A DNA stretch of 64,000 nt from contig VOPT01000046.1 of NCBI GenBank assembly GCA_009594865.1, positions 1 to 64,000 of the forward strand, read 5' to 3'. The position numbers and the translations under genes are program-made. Position 1 is the stretch's first letter; every line of letters starts with the position of its first letter. Shown here piece by piece: positions 7,633-17,487 of the stretch. This DNA is from Nitrospira sp. (GTDB taxonomy: Bacteria > Nitrospirota > Nitrospiria > Nitrospirales > Nitrospiraceae). The notes beneath the pieces were generated by a model. The model saw only the letters and a program-made list of their open reading frames with translations. It searched no databases and had not been told where the DNA came from.

Positions 7633-8277
7633 ATGGTGATGCGTCGTGTGTGGCACGGTGGTCCGTTTGTGGGTCTGTTGGTGATGGTGGTACTGAGCGT
7701 TGCCGGCATCGCGCAGGCGGCGAAGCCTGAACTCAAGGGTAATTTCCAGATTCTCAGCGAGGAAAAATCGACCCACAAACCGGGCAAGGTCCAATTGGTG
7801 GAGTTCGCCGATTTCTATTGTCCGCATTGCCACCGGTTCGATGGCGAAGGGCTGATGATCCTCGAAAAGGAGTTCGGGAACAAAGTTGACGCGGTCATGG
7901 TGGGGTATCCTGTCATTCCCGGCAAATTGCCGACTGCTTTCGATATGTATGAACAGGCCAAGAGCATGGGCAAGGGCAATGAGATGAAGCGGGCGCTGTT
8001 CCGGACCATTCACAAAGACAAGGTCGGCATCATCGACAAGGCGATTCGTGAAGTCTTGATTCGCGAGGTCGGGCTGAATCCGGCGGCGTTCGAAGAAGGA
8101 CTGGCCAGCGCGAAACCGGCGAAGGCGTTCGAAGACGGGCGGAAATGGGGCGATCGCATCAAGATCCAGCAGACCCCGACCGTGCTGCTCGACGGCAACA
8201 TCAAGGTGGAGCAAATCGACCCGGAAAATTTGAAGCTGATCATCCAGAGCATCCTGGACGGAGACAGCAAAAAGTAG
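7633..8277 (+). CDS. DsbA-family thiol:disulfide oxidoreductase
   Basis: A 214-residue exported protein. ATG 7633 follows AAAAAGGAG by eight bases, and a signal peptide ends near IAQAA. The thioredoxin-fold active site is FYCPHCHRF (Cys63, Cys66) after the strand VQLVEFADF. The cis-Pro loop is IQQTPTVLLDG, and the inserted helical domain lies between. This is the layout of DsbA, which introduces or shuffles disulfides in periplasmic proteins. It stands 76 bp upstream of a Cu+-ATPase with many Cys-containing modules and may help periplasmic metal proteins fold, though that link is inference from position. Confidence 0.85.
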   Translation: MVMRRVWHGGPFVGLLVMVVLSVAGIAQAAKPELKGNFQILSEEKSTHKPGKVQLVEFADFYCPHCHRFDGEGLMILEKEFGNKVDAVMVGYPVIPGKLPTAFDMYEQAKSMGKGNEMKRALFRTIHKDKVGIIDKAIREVLIREVGLNPAAFEEGLASAKPAKAFEDGRKWGDRIKIQQTPTVLLDGNIKVEQIDPENLKLIIQSILDGDSKK

Positions 8278-8288
8278 ACGCCGTATCC

Positions 8289-8340
8289 CGTGAAGTGTGA
8301 AGCGTTCATCGTCCGGAGCGAGAGTCGAACGACGAGATAC
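8289..8340 (+). repeat. GTGAAG-type short dispersed repeat
   Basis: It begins with CGTGAAGTGTGAAGCG and shares GAAGCGTTCA(T/A)CG with 31660-31744. Both are intergenic fillers between codirectional genes. The role is unknown. Confidence 0.4.
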
Positions 8341-8353
8341 GAGGTGCGAGCGC

Positions 8354-11248
8354 ATGGCACGTGATCCAGTCTGCGGGATGACAGTCGAGCCGGCCACGGC
8401 GGCGGGGCATGCAGAATATGGGGGAGAGACCTATCATTTTTGCAGCCTCTCATGCCGGGACCGGTTCCGCGCGGCGCCGACGCACTACGTGAAGCAGGCC
8501 GCCCCAGCCGGAGCCGCCGTTCATCCAACCAGTCGCCGCTCGCTCCCGATGATGCAGGGGATGCCTGCTCAAGACGCGGCCACGGGCGGCGAACGGGACC
8601 CGGTTTGCGGAATGACGGTTCAGCCGGCCACGGCGGCGGGTTCTCACGTCCATGAGCAGGGGACCTATTACTTCTGTTGCCAGGGCTGTCTCGAACGGTT
8701 TCGGGCCGATCCGGTTCGGTACCTGGCTCATGTCGCCGCCCCTGTCTCGACACCGCCGCGCCAGTTTGGAGGGAAGGCGTTACCCATGTTGGGGACTTCA
8801 CCCGCCGGTCCCGCCGCGGCACCTGTCATCGACCCGGTCTGCGGCATGACGGTGGATCCGGCCACGGCGGCCGGGTCATTCGCCTACCAAGGCACGACCT
8901 ATTTCTTCTGTTGCCAAGGCTGTCTCGAAAAGTTCCGGGCCGATCCCGCACGGTATCTTGCGCCCGGTGCCACCAAAGAAACGATGCCCGCCACCCCGGT
9001 CCCTCCGGGAACCAAATATGTCTGCCCCATGTGTCCTGAAGTGTTGGAGGACAAGCCGGTCCCTTGCCCCAAATGCGGCATGGCCCTGGAGCCGGATTCC
9101 GTGCAACCCCTGCCGACCAAGACGGAATATGTCTGCCCGATGCATCCGGAGGTCGTCCAGGCGGAGCCGGGGGCCTGCCCGAAGTGCGGGATGGCGCTGG
9201 AACCACGAACGGTCACGGTTGAGGAGGAATTGAATCCGGAGCTGGTCGATATGGCCCGGCGGTTCTGGGTAGCCCTCGCGCCTGCGACGGTGGTGTTCCT
9301 GTTGGCCATGTCGCACATGCTTCCCGGTCATCCCGTGCAACATCTGGTGTCGGATACCCAGTCGGCCTGGGTGCAGTTCGTACTTAGCACGCCGGTGGTG
9401 CTGTGGGCGGGATGGCCGTTTTTTCAGCGCGGCTGGGCGTCGATCGTGCATCGCAGTCCGAACATGTTCACGCTGATCGCGATCGGCACCGGGACGGCGT
9501 ATCTCTATAGCGTGATCGCGACGCTATTTCCGTCGTCGATCCCGCAATCCTTCCATCTCGAAAGCGGCGCCGTCCCGGTGTATTTCGAAGCGGCGGCGGT
9601 GATTACGGTCCTGGTCCTCTTGGGGCAGGTGTTGGAGTTGCGAGCCAGGAGCCGCACGACCGGCGCAATCAGGGCACTGCTCGGCCTGGCGCCGAAGACC
9701 GCCCGCCGGTTGTTCGATGACGGCCGGGAGGAAGATGTGCCGCTGGAACAGGTGCAGGTCGGCCAGCGGCTGAGGGTTCGCCCGGGTGAACGGGTGCCGG
9801 TGGACGGAGTGATTCTCGAAGGTTCGACCTCGATCGATGAGTCGATGATTACCGGTGAATCTCTCCCGGTCGAAAAGTTTGCCGGGGAGCGGGTCACCGG
9901 TGGCACCATCAACGGATCGGGTGGCGTGGTGATGCGGGCGGATCGGGTAGGCGCAGATACGCTACTGTCCCACATCGTCCGAATGGTGGCGGAGGCGCAG
10001 CGCAGTCGTGCGCCCATCCAGCGCACGGCTGACGTCGTCGCGGGATATTTTGTCCCGGTCGTCGTCGGTGTGGCGCTCGTCACCGGCGTCCTGTGGGCGT
10101 GGCTGGGACCGGAGCCGCGACTGGCCCATGCCCTGTTGAATGCCGTCGCGGTGTTGATCATCGCTTGCCCCTGCGCGTTGGGGCTGGCCACGCCCATGTC
10201 GATCATGGTGGGGACCGGGCGCGGGGCGTCGGCCGGCGTGTTGTTCAAAAAGGCTGAGTCGCTGGAGACGATCGAAAAGGTCACTACGTTGGTGTTCGAC
10301 AAGACCGGTACGTTGACGGAAGGCAAGCCAAAGCTGCGGGTGGTGAGCGCCATGCCGCCCTGGTCGGAAACGGATCTGTTGCGGCTAGCCGCGTCAGTGG
10401 AGCGGGGAAGCGAACATCCGGTGGCCAATGCGATTGTCGGCGGGGCCGAAGCGAGAGGACTCACGCTGGAGCCGGCGACCGGATTCACGTCGAAAGCAGG
10501 GAAGGGCGTCATGGCGACCGTCGAGACAAAGCGAGTCGCCGTGGGCACCATCGACTGGTTGCGGGATCTCAAGGTCGGCGACGAACCAGCGCTGGCCGCC
10601 TTGGAGGCCAATGCCGAATTGATGCGCCAGACAGGGCAGACCGTGATGTTGGTGGCGGTAGAGGGCCGGGCGATTGGATTGCTGGGCGTGGCCGACCCGG
10701 TCAAAGAGACCACCCCGGAGGCGCTGCGCCTGTTGAGGCAGGAAGGCATTCGCCTGGTGATGGTGACCGGTGACCACGCGGTGACGGCGCAGGCAGTGGC
10801 CAAGGAATTGGGATTGGATGAAGTTCGAGCCGGCGTCAAACCGGACGACAAGGGCCGGATCGTCAAAGAGTTTCAACGGCACGGTCAGGTCGTGGCGATG
10901 GCCGGGGATGGCATCAACGATGCGCCCGCCCTGGCCCAGGCCGATGTCGGGATTGCGATGGGCACAGGCACCGATGTCGCCATGGAGAATGCCGGCGTGA
11001 CGCTCGTGAAAGGGGATTTGCGAGGAATCGTCCGGGCCTACCGCTTGAGCAAAGCGACCATGCGGAACATCCGACAGAATCTCTTCTTCGCCTTTGTGTA
11101 CAATAGTATTGGTGTGCCGATTGCGGCCGGGCTCTTGTATCCGGTGTTCGGGCTCCTCCTCAGTCCCATGATCGCCAGTGCCGCGATGACATTGAGCTCG
11201 CTATCCGTGATTTCAAACGCCTTGCGCCTCCGGCAGACCGATTTATGA
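8354..11248 (+). CDS. copA: Cu+-exporting P1B-type ATPase with three YHS and two HMBD domains
   Basis: A 964-residue inner-membrane pump starting at ATG 8354 after GAGGT. The N-terminus carries three YHS domains (about residues 3-47, 82-126, 158-203; each DPVCGMTV...FC..C..RF or KF) and two heavy-metal-binding domains (about 219-247 and 255-283; YVCPM...[10 protein letters not shown]), in place of the usual CxxC MXB domains. The catalytic core has TGES, the membrane motif CPC ([11 protein letters not shown]), the phosphorylated Asp in DKTGTLTEG (about 649), SEHP, TGDH and [10 protein letters not shown]. The late helices hold YNSIG and AMTLSS, which fits Cu+ transport. It hydrolyses ATP to export copper. 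Its stop overlaps the longest HtrA frame, so the two may be cotranscribed. Confidence 0.93.
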   Translation: MARDPVCGMTVEPATAAGHAEYGGETYHFCSLSCRDRFRAAPTHYVKQAAPAGAAVHPTSRRSLPMMQGMPAQDAATGGERDPVCGMTVQPATAAGSHVHEQGTYYFCCQGCLERFRADPVRYLAHVAAPVSTPPRQFGGKALPMLGTSPAGPAAAPVIDPVCGMTVDPATAAGSFAYQGTTYFFCCQGCLEKFRADPARYLAPGATKETMPATPVPPGTKYVCPMCPEVLEDKPVPCPKCGMALEPDSVQPLPTKTEYVCPMHPEVVQAEPGACPKCGMALEPRTVTVEEELNPELVDMARRFWVALAPATVVFLLAMSHMLPGHPVQHLVSDTQSAWVQFVLSTPVVLWAGWPFFQRGWASIVHRSPNMFTLIAIGTGTAYLYSVIATLFPSSIPQSFHLESGAVPVYFEAAAVITVLVLLGQVLELRARSRTTGAIRALLGLAPKTARRLFDDGREEDVPLEQVQVGQRLRVRPGERVPVDGVILEGSTSIDESMITGESLPVEKFAGERVTGGTINGSGGVVMRADRVGADTLLSHIVRMVAEAQRSRAPIQRTADVVAGYFVPVVVGVALVTGVLWAWLGPEPRLAHALLNAVAVLIIACPCALGLATPMSIMVGTGRGASAGVLFKKAESLETIEKVTTLVFDKTGTLTEGKPKLRVVSAMPPWSETDLLRLAASVERGSEHPVANAIVGGAEARGLTLEPATGFTSKAGKGVMATVETKRVAVGTIDWLRDLKVGDEPALAALEANAELMRQTGQTVMLVAVEGRAIGLLGVADPVKETTPEALRLLRQEGIRLVMVTGDHAVTAQAVAKELGLDEVRAGVKPDDKGRIVKEFQRHGQVVAMAGDGINDAPALAQADVGIAMGTGTDVAMENAGVTLVKGDLRGIVRAYRLSKATMRNIRQNLFFAFVYNSIGVPIAAGLLYPVFGLLLSPMIASAAMTLSSLSVISNALRLRQTDL

Positions 11249-11316
11249 GTTCTGCGTGTGCAGGTTCCTGTCGCGTGCTAGGCTGTGGCCTGCCGTTTCT
11301 GAGGATATTTCGCACC

Positions 11317-12750
11317 ATGCCGTTACGTCGATCACAGCCGGGCCTGTTGGCTCTGGGAATCGTAGGCGCGCTGCTGGGTAGCTGGCCGGATGAGCTTGTG
11401 TCAGCCGCAGATCTGTTGACGCCACGTTTCTCCAAGGTCAGTACGAACGGCGATTTGCAGGCGCAGGTGCGAGCCACCGCTGCCAAGGTCCTCCCTGCCG
11501 TGGTCAGTATCGCCTCCACCGTCATGGTGCACGACCAGGGGTTCAGCGATGAAGGTCTGCCGTTCGGCATGTTTAAGGATGTGCCGCCTCGCCGCCAGTA
11601 CGGGCAGGGATCCGGGGTGATTGTCTCGTCTGACGGGTACATCATCACGAACAACCACGTGGTGGCCGATGCGGTGGACGTCGAAGTGATCCTGGCCGAT
11701 CGCCGGCAGTTCAAAGGTCGCGTCGTGGCCACCGATCCGAAGACGGATGTGGCCGTGGTGAAAATCAATGCCAGCGGGCTTCCCACTGCAGCCTGGGGCG
11801 ATTCCAGCGCGCTGGCCGTCGGAGATTTTGTGCTGGCGATCGGAAACCCTCTCGGCCTGAGCCGCACGGTGACCTTTGGCATCGTGAGCGCAGTCGGGCG
11901 AGCCGATGTGGGTGTTGCCGATGTGGAGGATTTCATTCAGACCGATGCGCCGATCAATCCCGGGAATTCAGGCGGCGCGTTGGTGAATACGAACGGAGAG
12001 TTAGTCGGAATCAACACGGCCATCGCCAGCCCCACGGGCGGGAGCGTCGGCGTGGGGTTTGCGATTCCCAGCAACATGGCCAGGACCGCCATGCAGAGCC
12101 TCATCAAGACGGGCCGTGTCGTGCGAGGATTTCTGGGCGCGTCGACTCAGGATGTGACGCCCTTGCTCGCCAAGATTTTTCATCTGCCGGACGTGAAGGG
12201 ATCGATCATTACCGATCTGCAGGCCAAGGGCTCTGCCGAACGCGCGGGGTTGAAGCGCGGCGACGTGGTCGTGCGGTTCGATGGTCGCGATGTTATGGAT
12301 AGCGGCCATCTGAGGAATCTCATGGCGGCGGCGGCCATCGGCAGCAAACACCGGGTCGAACTGCTGCGAGATGCGCGGCTAATGCAAGCGGAATTGACCG
12401 TGCAGGAAGCGCCGCGTGAACGGCAGCGGAAGGCGCAGACTGCCGAGACGGCCGGTCCCACGGCGCATCCCTTGTCAGGCGTGATCGTCGATGAGATCAC
12501 GCCTGCGTTGGCCCGGCAGATGGACCTTCCTGCCAACACCGGCTTGGTCGTGACGGATATCGAAGACGGCAGTCTGGCGGAAGTGTCGGGGCTGCAGCCC
12601 GGCGATCTGCTGCTCGAACTCAATCGACAGCCCATTCCCAACTTCAGCACCTTTCAGCGGCTCGCCGAGCCGCTTCGTTCAACGGACCTCGCGCTCCTGC
12701 TTATCAACAGGCAGGGGAGCCTGCTGTACATCCCGATCCAAAGCGAATAG
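11317..12750 (+). CDS. HtrA/DegP-type periplasmic serine protease
   Basis: A 477-residue exported protease. The catalytic triad is visible: His114 (ITNNHVVAD), Asp144 (KTDVAVVKI) and Ser218 (INPGNSGGAL). Two PDZ domains follow (about 270-360, and 385-475 with NTGLVVTDIEDGSLAEVSGL). A signal peptide starts at ATG 11317 (MPLRRSQPG), preceded by GAGGAT. A longer frame starts at ATG 11245 overlapping the copA stop as ATGA, but adds a Cys-rich extension of low credibility. HtrA proteases degrade or refold damaged envelope proteins. The position after copA suggests a response to copper-damaged proteins, which is inference. Confidence 0.92.
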   Translation: MPLRRSQPGLLALGIVGALLGSWPDELVSAADLLTPRFSKVSTNGDLQAQVRATAAKVLPAVVSIASTVMVHDQGFSDEGLPFGMFKDVPPRRQYGQGSGVIVSSDGYIITNNHVVADAVDVEVILADRRQFKGRVVATDPKTDVAVVKINASGLPTAAWGDSSALAVGDFVLAIGNPLGLSRTVTFGIVSAVGRADVGVADVEDFIQTDAPINPGNSGGALVNTNGELVGINTAIASPTGGSVGVGFAIPSNMARTAMQSLIKTGRVVRGFLGASTQDVTPLLAKIFHLPDVKGSIITDLQAKGSAERAGLKRGDVVVRFDGRDVMDSGHLRNLMAAAAIGSKHRVELLRDARLMQAELTVQEAPRERQRKAQTAETAGPTAHPLSGVIVDEITPALARQMDLPANTGLVVTDIEDGSLAEVSGLQPGDLLLELNRQPIPNFSTFQRLAEPLRSTDLALLLINRQGSLLYIPIQSE

Positions 12751-12924
12751 CTGCTTCCCCAGCACATCAGTCTGGTCCCCGGCCCATGCCCGGGCTTCGT
12801 CAGGTGTCCTGCCTTATTCGTCTCCCTGTAGGAATTTCTAAAGACATTGAATTTCGGCAGAGCTGCGACATACTGATTGGGTGTCGAGTCGATTTCGCCG
12901 GCACTACCCATGAAGAGGTGAGTC

Positions 12925-13299
12925 GTGTGGTCGATCAGAGCGGTGAGTGGTCTGCTGATGCTGTGGTTGTGTGCGGCCTGTGCTCCCGAACCGGATCAGG
13001 CACCGGCGTATCTGGTCGGCGTGTGGGAAACCACCATCGATGGGTATGCCGATCAACATATATTCATTGATCAAACCCGAATCGGCTTCGGCACCAGTGC
13101 CCTCGCGGCTGACGGCTATATGATTACGAACGTCGACGAAGATCGCGATGGATCCAGAACCTTGTTCGTCGTCTCCTATCAGGATGCCGAGCAGGCGAAG
13201 TATCAGTTGTCGTTTTATTATGACCCTGCCGGCGGCGGACGCATCACATTTAAAAACCAGGACCATTTGGTCTGGACCAAAAAGGCGGCGACCACATGA
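12925..13299 (+). CDS. Small lipoprotein of unknown function
   Basis: A 124-residue protein with a GTG start after AAGAGGTG. The N-terminus is a lipoprotein signal with lipobox LCAAC (Cys19). The mature part is short and rich in strands (VGVWETTIDGYADQHIFIDQ, then ITFKNQDHLVWTK), which suggests a small beta-barrel or lipocalin-like fold. I do not recognise the family. Its stop overlaps the start of the HAMP protein as ATGA, so the two are translationally coupled and probably work together. Confidence 0.7.
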   Translation: MWSIRAVSGLLMLWLCAACAPEPDQAPAYLVGVWETTIDGYADQHIFIDQTRIGFGTSALAADGYMITNVDEDRDGSRTLFVVSYQDAEQAKYQLSFYYDPAGGGRITFKNQDHLVWTKKAATT

Positions 13300-13931
13300 G
13301 CCGGCCACGTTTCAGACGGCATTTCTTGTGGGATACGGTCCAGCCGCGATTCCTGGGCTTGAGCCTCCTGTATGTGGTGGTGGTGATTGCGGCCGTCTCC
13401 GGCGCGTTGTTTCTTCCGCTGATGTTGCAGCTGGATCACCTGCCGCTGTCCTCGGTGGAGGCGCAGCGAGTGGCCGATCAATTCGAACTGTTGCACAGCC
13501 GGTTCTGGCCGGCGGTGGCGGTGGTGTCGTTGTTATTAATTGTGCACGGAGTATTTTTTACGCATCGCATCGCAGGCCCGCTCTATCGCTTCCGCCGAAT
13601 TTTCCACTCCGTGGCAAGCGGGGATCTCACCGTGCGTACCTCGATTCGCAAGAGCGACTATTTGCACGCCGAAGCCCAGTGTCTGGGGGAAATGGTCAGC
13701 GCGTTGCGGGAAAAGATCGGACGAATCGAGGCGCACCATGCCGACATGGCTTCGCAGTTGGAGCGACTGAAGGCTGCAGTCGCCAGCGGGGCGTTACGCG
13801 AGGTGGAGCAGGAGGCCGATCGCTTGCGCGCCACCGTCGAACAGTTGACGCAGGCAATGGAGCCGTTCCAGACCAAGTCTGAACCGGCTGAGCCGCGCCC
13901 CGCGCCGTTGCCCACCGCCGCAGGATTGTAG
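13296..13931 (+). CDS. Membrane protein with HAMP domain and coiled coil
   Basis: A 211-residue protein with two membrane helices (about residues 20-43 and 73-92) bracketing a very short periplasmic loop. A HAMP linker follows (HRIAGPLYRFRRIFHSVASGD, about 91-145) and then a long Glu/Leu/Arg coiled coil (145-190). It ends in a Pro-rich tail with no kinase, cyclase or methyl-accepting domain. It could pass a membrane signal through the coiled coil to a separate partner. The hybrid kinase at 14687 is a candidate. The start codon overlaps the previous stop. Confidence 0.75.
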   Translation: MSRPRFRRHFLWDTVQPRFLGLSLLYVVVVIAAVSGALFLPLMLQLDHLPLSSVEAQRVADQFELLHSRFWPAVAVVSLLLIVHGVFFTHRIAGPLYRFRRIFHSVASGDLTVRTSIRKSDYLHAEAQCLGEMVSALREKIGRIEAHHADMASQLERLKAAVASGALREVEQEADRLRATVEQLTQAMEPFQTKSEPAEPRPAPLPTAAGL

Positions 13932-13938
13932 GTTCGCC

Positions 13939-14673
13939 ATGGCCCACGTTGTGTTCGATCGTCGGCAGCAGGGATTTACCATCGTCGAGTTGGCATTTGT
14001 GACGGTGATTGTCGGCGCTCTAGCTGGCTTAGCCGTGCCGATGTACTTCGGATATTTGGATAAGGCCAGGCTCGCACGCTGTATTGCCGAGATCCGCTAC
14101 ATCTCTCGCGCCCTCGATTCTTACAAAGCCTCCTATGATGTGTTCCCGGGCACGCTCGCCGAAGCGGGCGCCGGGGAGATCGTCGATCCTTGGGGCAATG
14201 CCTACGAATATTTGAACATCGCGGCGTTGAGCTTGCCTGGCAATGGCGGCGGAAACGGGAATGCGGGTGGGAATAGCAATGGCGGAGGGAACGGCGGGGG
14301 AAACGGGAACGGCTCCGGTGGAACCAGCGGTGGTGGAAACGGTGCCGCTTCCAGTGGGACATCAAGCACAAACACCGCGCCCAGCAACAACGGGAATGGC
14401 GGCGGGGGTGGAAATACGGGAGCCTGGCACTGGATCCTCCCCGAGGAAGCGTATGCCGCAGGAAGTTCAAACGGGAATGGCAACGGAGCGGGCAACGCGA
14501 GCAAAGGCAAACCCCGCAAAGACCGATTTCTGCACCCGATCAACTCCGACTACGATCTATACAGCATGGGCAAAGATGGGGAAAGTGTGGAACCCCTCAC
14601 GGCCAAGAAAAGCCATGACGATGTTATTCGTGCGAACGACGGCAGCTTTGTTGGCTTAGCCGTGGAGTTTTAG
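13939..14673 (+). CDS. Type IV pilin/GspG-like pseudopilin with a Gly/Asn-rich insert
   Basis: A 244-residue prepilin-type protein. A prepilin peptidase site lies at Gly12/Phe13, with Glu17 at mature position five (GFTIVEL) and a hydrophobic helix to about residue 34. Residues 40-92 resemble the GspG core and end in DPWGNAYEY, and the end of the protein resembles its C-terminus (NSDYDLYSMGKDG). Between them lies about 110 residues dominated by Gly, Asn and Ser, in two blocks (about 101-160 and 175-190) separated by a less biased AWHWILPEEAYAA segment. The insert falls where GspG normally has a short loop. It could be a flexible surface loop. The ribosome site is weak. Confidence 0.8.
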   Translation: MAHVVFDRRQQGFTIVELAFVTVIVGALAGLAVPMYFGYLDKARLARCIAEIRYISRALDSYKASYDVFPGTLAEAGAGEIVDPWGNAYEYLNIAALSLPGNGGGNGNAGGNSNGGGNGGGNGNGSGGTSGGGNGAASSGTSSTNTAPSNNGNGGGGGNTGAWHWILPEEAYAAGSSNGNGNGAGNASKGKPRKDRFLHPINSDYDLYSMGKDGESVEPLTAKKSHDDVIRANDGSFVGLAVEF

Positions 14674-14686
14674 CAGCCGAGGGTTT

Positions 14687-17443
14687 GTGCAGATCGAATG
14701 GTATTTTCTCCACAGCCGTGTCGCCCGCCGCGTCTTTGTTCTCTTCATCCTCTGCGCTCTCTTGCCGGTCGCCGTGTTGAGTGTGGTGGCGCTTCCCCGA
14801 GTGACGGACCAGCTCACGCAGCAGGCCGAGGAACATATGCGGCAGCAAAGCAGGGCCATGGGCATGGCCTTGTACCAACGGTTGCTGCTCTTAGACGAGG
14901 AACTGACCTCGACCATTGCGCAGCAGCCGGTAGGTGAGCGTGAGGGGCAAGCTAGGGAGCTGTCGCCGCAACGGTTGCAGAGCCGTTCCGGTTTTATTGG
15001 GGTAGCCTCTATCTCCGAAGCTGGCGAGGCCTCGGTGTTCCTCGGTGCGCTGCAGTCACTCCCGGTCTTTACCCGAGGGGACCGGGAACTGCTTCGTCAA
15101 GGTAAGACGCTGCTCACCGTCGAGCAGAGTGGAGTGGACCGATCGCGCTTCTTTCTCTCAAAGCTCTCGGCTTCAGATGGGCGAGCCGTCGTGGCGGAGA
15201 TTCAGTACAACTTTTTATGGGACGTAAACGGCAGTTTGGCGCCGCCGCAGGACACTGCACTGTGTATCTTTAGCCAAGCCGGGATGGTTCTGTATTGTGG
15301 TGGGGCATCGGCAACGCTAATACAGCAGCGGCTGGCTCAGGGCGAAAACAGCGCCGGGAACTTCAAGTGGGGAGATGGCCAGGATGAGAACCTGGCCGGG
15401 TCTTGGGCCATCCCGCTTCGGTCCAAATTCTCCACCCCCTCTTGGGTGGTGGTACTGAGCAAGCCTATGAGTTCGGTGCAGGAGTCCGCGAATGAATTCC
15501 GCCGAAACTTTATCTTGTCCGTCATCGTCGCGGTGTTTACAGCGGCCCTCGTCAGCGTGTTTCAGATCCGAAAGTTCACGGTGCCGCTGGAGCAGTTGGG
15601 GGAGGGCACCAGACGGATCGCTGCAAAAGATTTTTCGACGCCGGTGCAGGTACGGAGCGGCGACGAGTTCGAGACCCTGGCCGCCTCGTTCAACGCCATG
15701 GCCAGCCGGTTGAATCAGCAGTTCACCCAGTTGGCCACCATCCATGAGATCGACCGCTCGGTGCTGTCGGTGCTGGATCCCAGTCGCATTGTCGATACGG
15801 TGTTGAGGCGCTTGCGTGACGTGTCGCCGTGCGAAGGCATCGCCGTGTTGCTGATGGATGCGTCTGACCCGGCGCGTGGCTGGCTCTATGCCAGGGTAGG
15901 GGCGAAGAACACGTCGACATCGATGCGGGGTGTGCCCGTGAGTGGGGACGAGCGCCGGATGCTGGCCTCTCACGAAGGCGGCACCACGCTGACCGACGTG
16001 AAAGCAGCCGGTCCATTCGCCACCCTCTGCGGGCCAGGTGTCGTGTCCCTCAGGGTGTTGCCGCTGTTCCGGTCGCGGGATCTGCTGGGTGCGATTGCGA
16101 TGAGCTATCGGCAGGCCCTAACGATGGACTCCGAGGATAGCATGCAATTGCGTCAGCTGGCCGATCAGGTGGCGGTCGCGTTGAGTAACGCGTCGGACCT
16201 GGCGGAACGGAAGCGGGCGGAAACGTCGCTGCGTGAGACGAATGCGAGCCTGGAACGGGCGTTGAGTAACTTGCAGAATGCGCAACAGCAGATGGTGCAA
16301 CAGGAGCGGCTCCGCGCCTTGGGGCAAATGGCGAGCGGCATCGCCCATGATTTCAACAATACGCTGTCGCCCATTATGGGGTTCAGCGAACTGTTGCTGA
16401 TTGCTCCGCAACTGTCCGCCGATCCGGCGCAACTGAAGGAATATCTGCACACCATCAACCTGGCGGCTAAAGACGCGGCCAAGATCGTCAGCCGTCTCCG
16501 CGAATTTTACCGGCCCCGTCTCGATGCGGACATCACCGGCATCGTCGACCTGAATCGACTGGTCGAGCAGAGTGTGAAGCTGAGCCAGCCCAAATGGAAA
16601 GATCAGGCCTTGGCGAACGGGGTGGCCATTGAGATCAAAACCGAATTAGCCTCGGTGCCTCCGGTGGCTGGACACGAATCGGAGTTGCGGGAAGTGCTGA
16701 CGAATTTGGTCTTCAACGCCGTGGATGCCATGTCGAAGAGCGGCTCGATCACGCTACGGACGAAGGTCGACGGCGACCATGTGCGCCTCGAAGTCAGCGA
16801 TACCGGCACCGGGATGACCGAAGAGGTGCGCCAGCGTTGCCTCGAACCGTTTTTTTCCACCAAAGGCGAAAAGGGATCCGGGCTCGGGCTGGCGATGGTC
16901 TATGGGATTATCAAGCGGCTGCGCGGCACGATCGATATCGCCAGTGCGGTCGGGGTCGGCACGACGTTCAGCCTCCGTTTGCCGATTCAGGCGCAGCAGG
17001 AGGCTGGTCAGAAACAAGACGGCAACAACCTGGCTGGAGTACGGCTGCAGATCCTCGTGGTCGACGATGATCCGCTGGTGGGGTGTGTGACCGGAGAGTA
17101 TCTGCGAGTGGCCGGCCATCGTGTGGAGGTGGTGACCAGCGCGGCCGAAGCCGTGAAGCGCTTTAACCCCGAGCGGGTGCATTTGGTCGTGACCGATCAC
17201 AGCATGCCCAACATGACCGGGCGACAGTTGGCTGAAGTCATCAAACAGGTGTCGCCGGAAACTCCAGTCGTGCTGCTGACGGGTGGCGACGAGATTGAGG
17301 TCACGGAGACTTCTTCGTCGGCCGTCGATGCGGAGCTGAGCAAGCCGTTGACCATGGCGGCGCTGCAGCGGACGTTGTCGACGCTCACGTTCCCCGGTTC
17401 GCTCCCTGCGCAGAGCGGGAAAGACATTGGCGATGCCGCCTGA
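14687..17443 (+). CDS. Hybrid sensor histidine kinase (HAMP-GAF-HisKA-HATPase-REC)
   Basis: A 918-residue membrane sensor with a GTG start (14687) after GAGGG. Order: helix 1 (about 17-37), periplasmic sensor region (38-270), helix 2 (272-291), HAMP (to about 345), GAF (about 355-495), dimerisation helix with the phosphoacceptor in GIAHDFNNTLSP (His near 554), ATP-binding domain with NLVFNAVDAM, DTGTGM and GSGLGLAMV, and a C-terminal receiver (790-905) with DDD near 790 and the phosphorylated Asp near 836 (VVTDHSMPNMTG). The kinase can pass phosphate to its own receiver and perhaps to the next gene's receiver 44 bp downstream. The signal sensed is unknown. Confidence 0.9.
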   Translation: MQIEWYFLHSRVARRVFVLFILCALLPVAVLSVVALPRVTDQLTQQAEEHMRQQSRAMGMALYQRLLLLDEELTSTIAQQPVGEREGQARELSPQRLQSRSGFIGVASISEAGEASVFLGALQSLPVFTRGDRELLRQGKTLLTVEQSGVDRSRFFLSKLSASDGRAVVAEIQYNFLWDVNGSLAPPQDTALCIFSQAGMVLYCGGASATLIQQRLAQGENSAGNFKWGDGQDENLAGSWAIPLRSKFSTPSWVVVLSKPMSSVQESANEFRRNFILSVIVAVFTAALVSVFQIRKFTVPLEQLGEGTRRIAAKDFSTPVQVRSGDEFETLAASFNAMASRLNQQFTQLATIHEIDRSVLSVLDPSRIVDTVLRRLRDVSPCEGIAVLLMDASDPARGWLYARVGAKNTSTSMRGVPVSGDERRMLASHEGGTTLTDVKAAGPFATLCGPGVVSLRVLPLFRSRDLLGAIAMSYRQALTMDSEDSMQLRQLADQVAVALSNASDLAERKRAETSLRETNASLERALSNLQNAQQQMVQQERLRALGQMASGIAHDFNNTLSPIMGFSELLLIAPQLSADPAQLKEYLHTINLAAKDAAKIVSRLREFYRPRLDADITGIVDLNRLVEQSVKLSQPKWKDQALANGVAIEIKTELASVPPVAGHESELREVLTNLVFNAVDAMSKSGSITLRTKVDGDHVRLEVSDTGTGMTEEVRQRCLEPFFSTKGEKGSGLGLAMVYGIIKRLRGTIDIASAVGVGTTFSLRLPIQAQQEAGQKQDGNNLAGVRLQILVVDDDPLVGCVTGEYLRVAGHRVEVVTSAAEAVKRFNPERVHLVVTDHSMPNMTGRQLAEVIKQVSPETPVVLLTGGDEIEVTETSSSAVDAELSKPLTMAALQRTLSTLTFPGSLPAQSGKDIGDAA

Positions 17444-17487
17444 GGGTGATAATCTCCACCGTAGGAATCAGCGAACAGAGGAGCGGC

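Noticed and set aside
7546-8397. Upstream extension of the Slp frame to 470 codons
   Set aside because: The extension is antisense to the DsbA gene. The lipoprotein signal at 7545 or 7536 marks the true N-terminus.
9505-10866. 453-codon open frame antisense to copA
   Set aside because: It is a shadow of the high-GC copA codons: rich in Ser, Arg, Thr and Pro, without domains or ribosome site.
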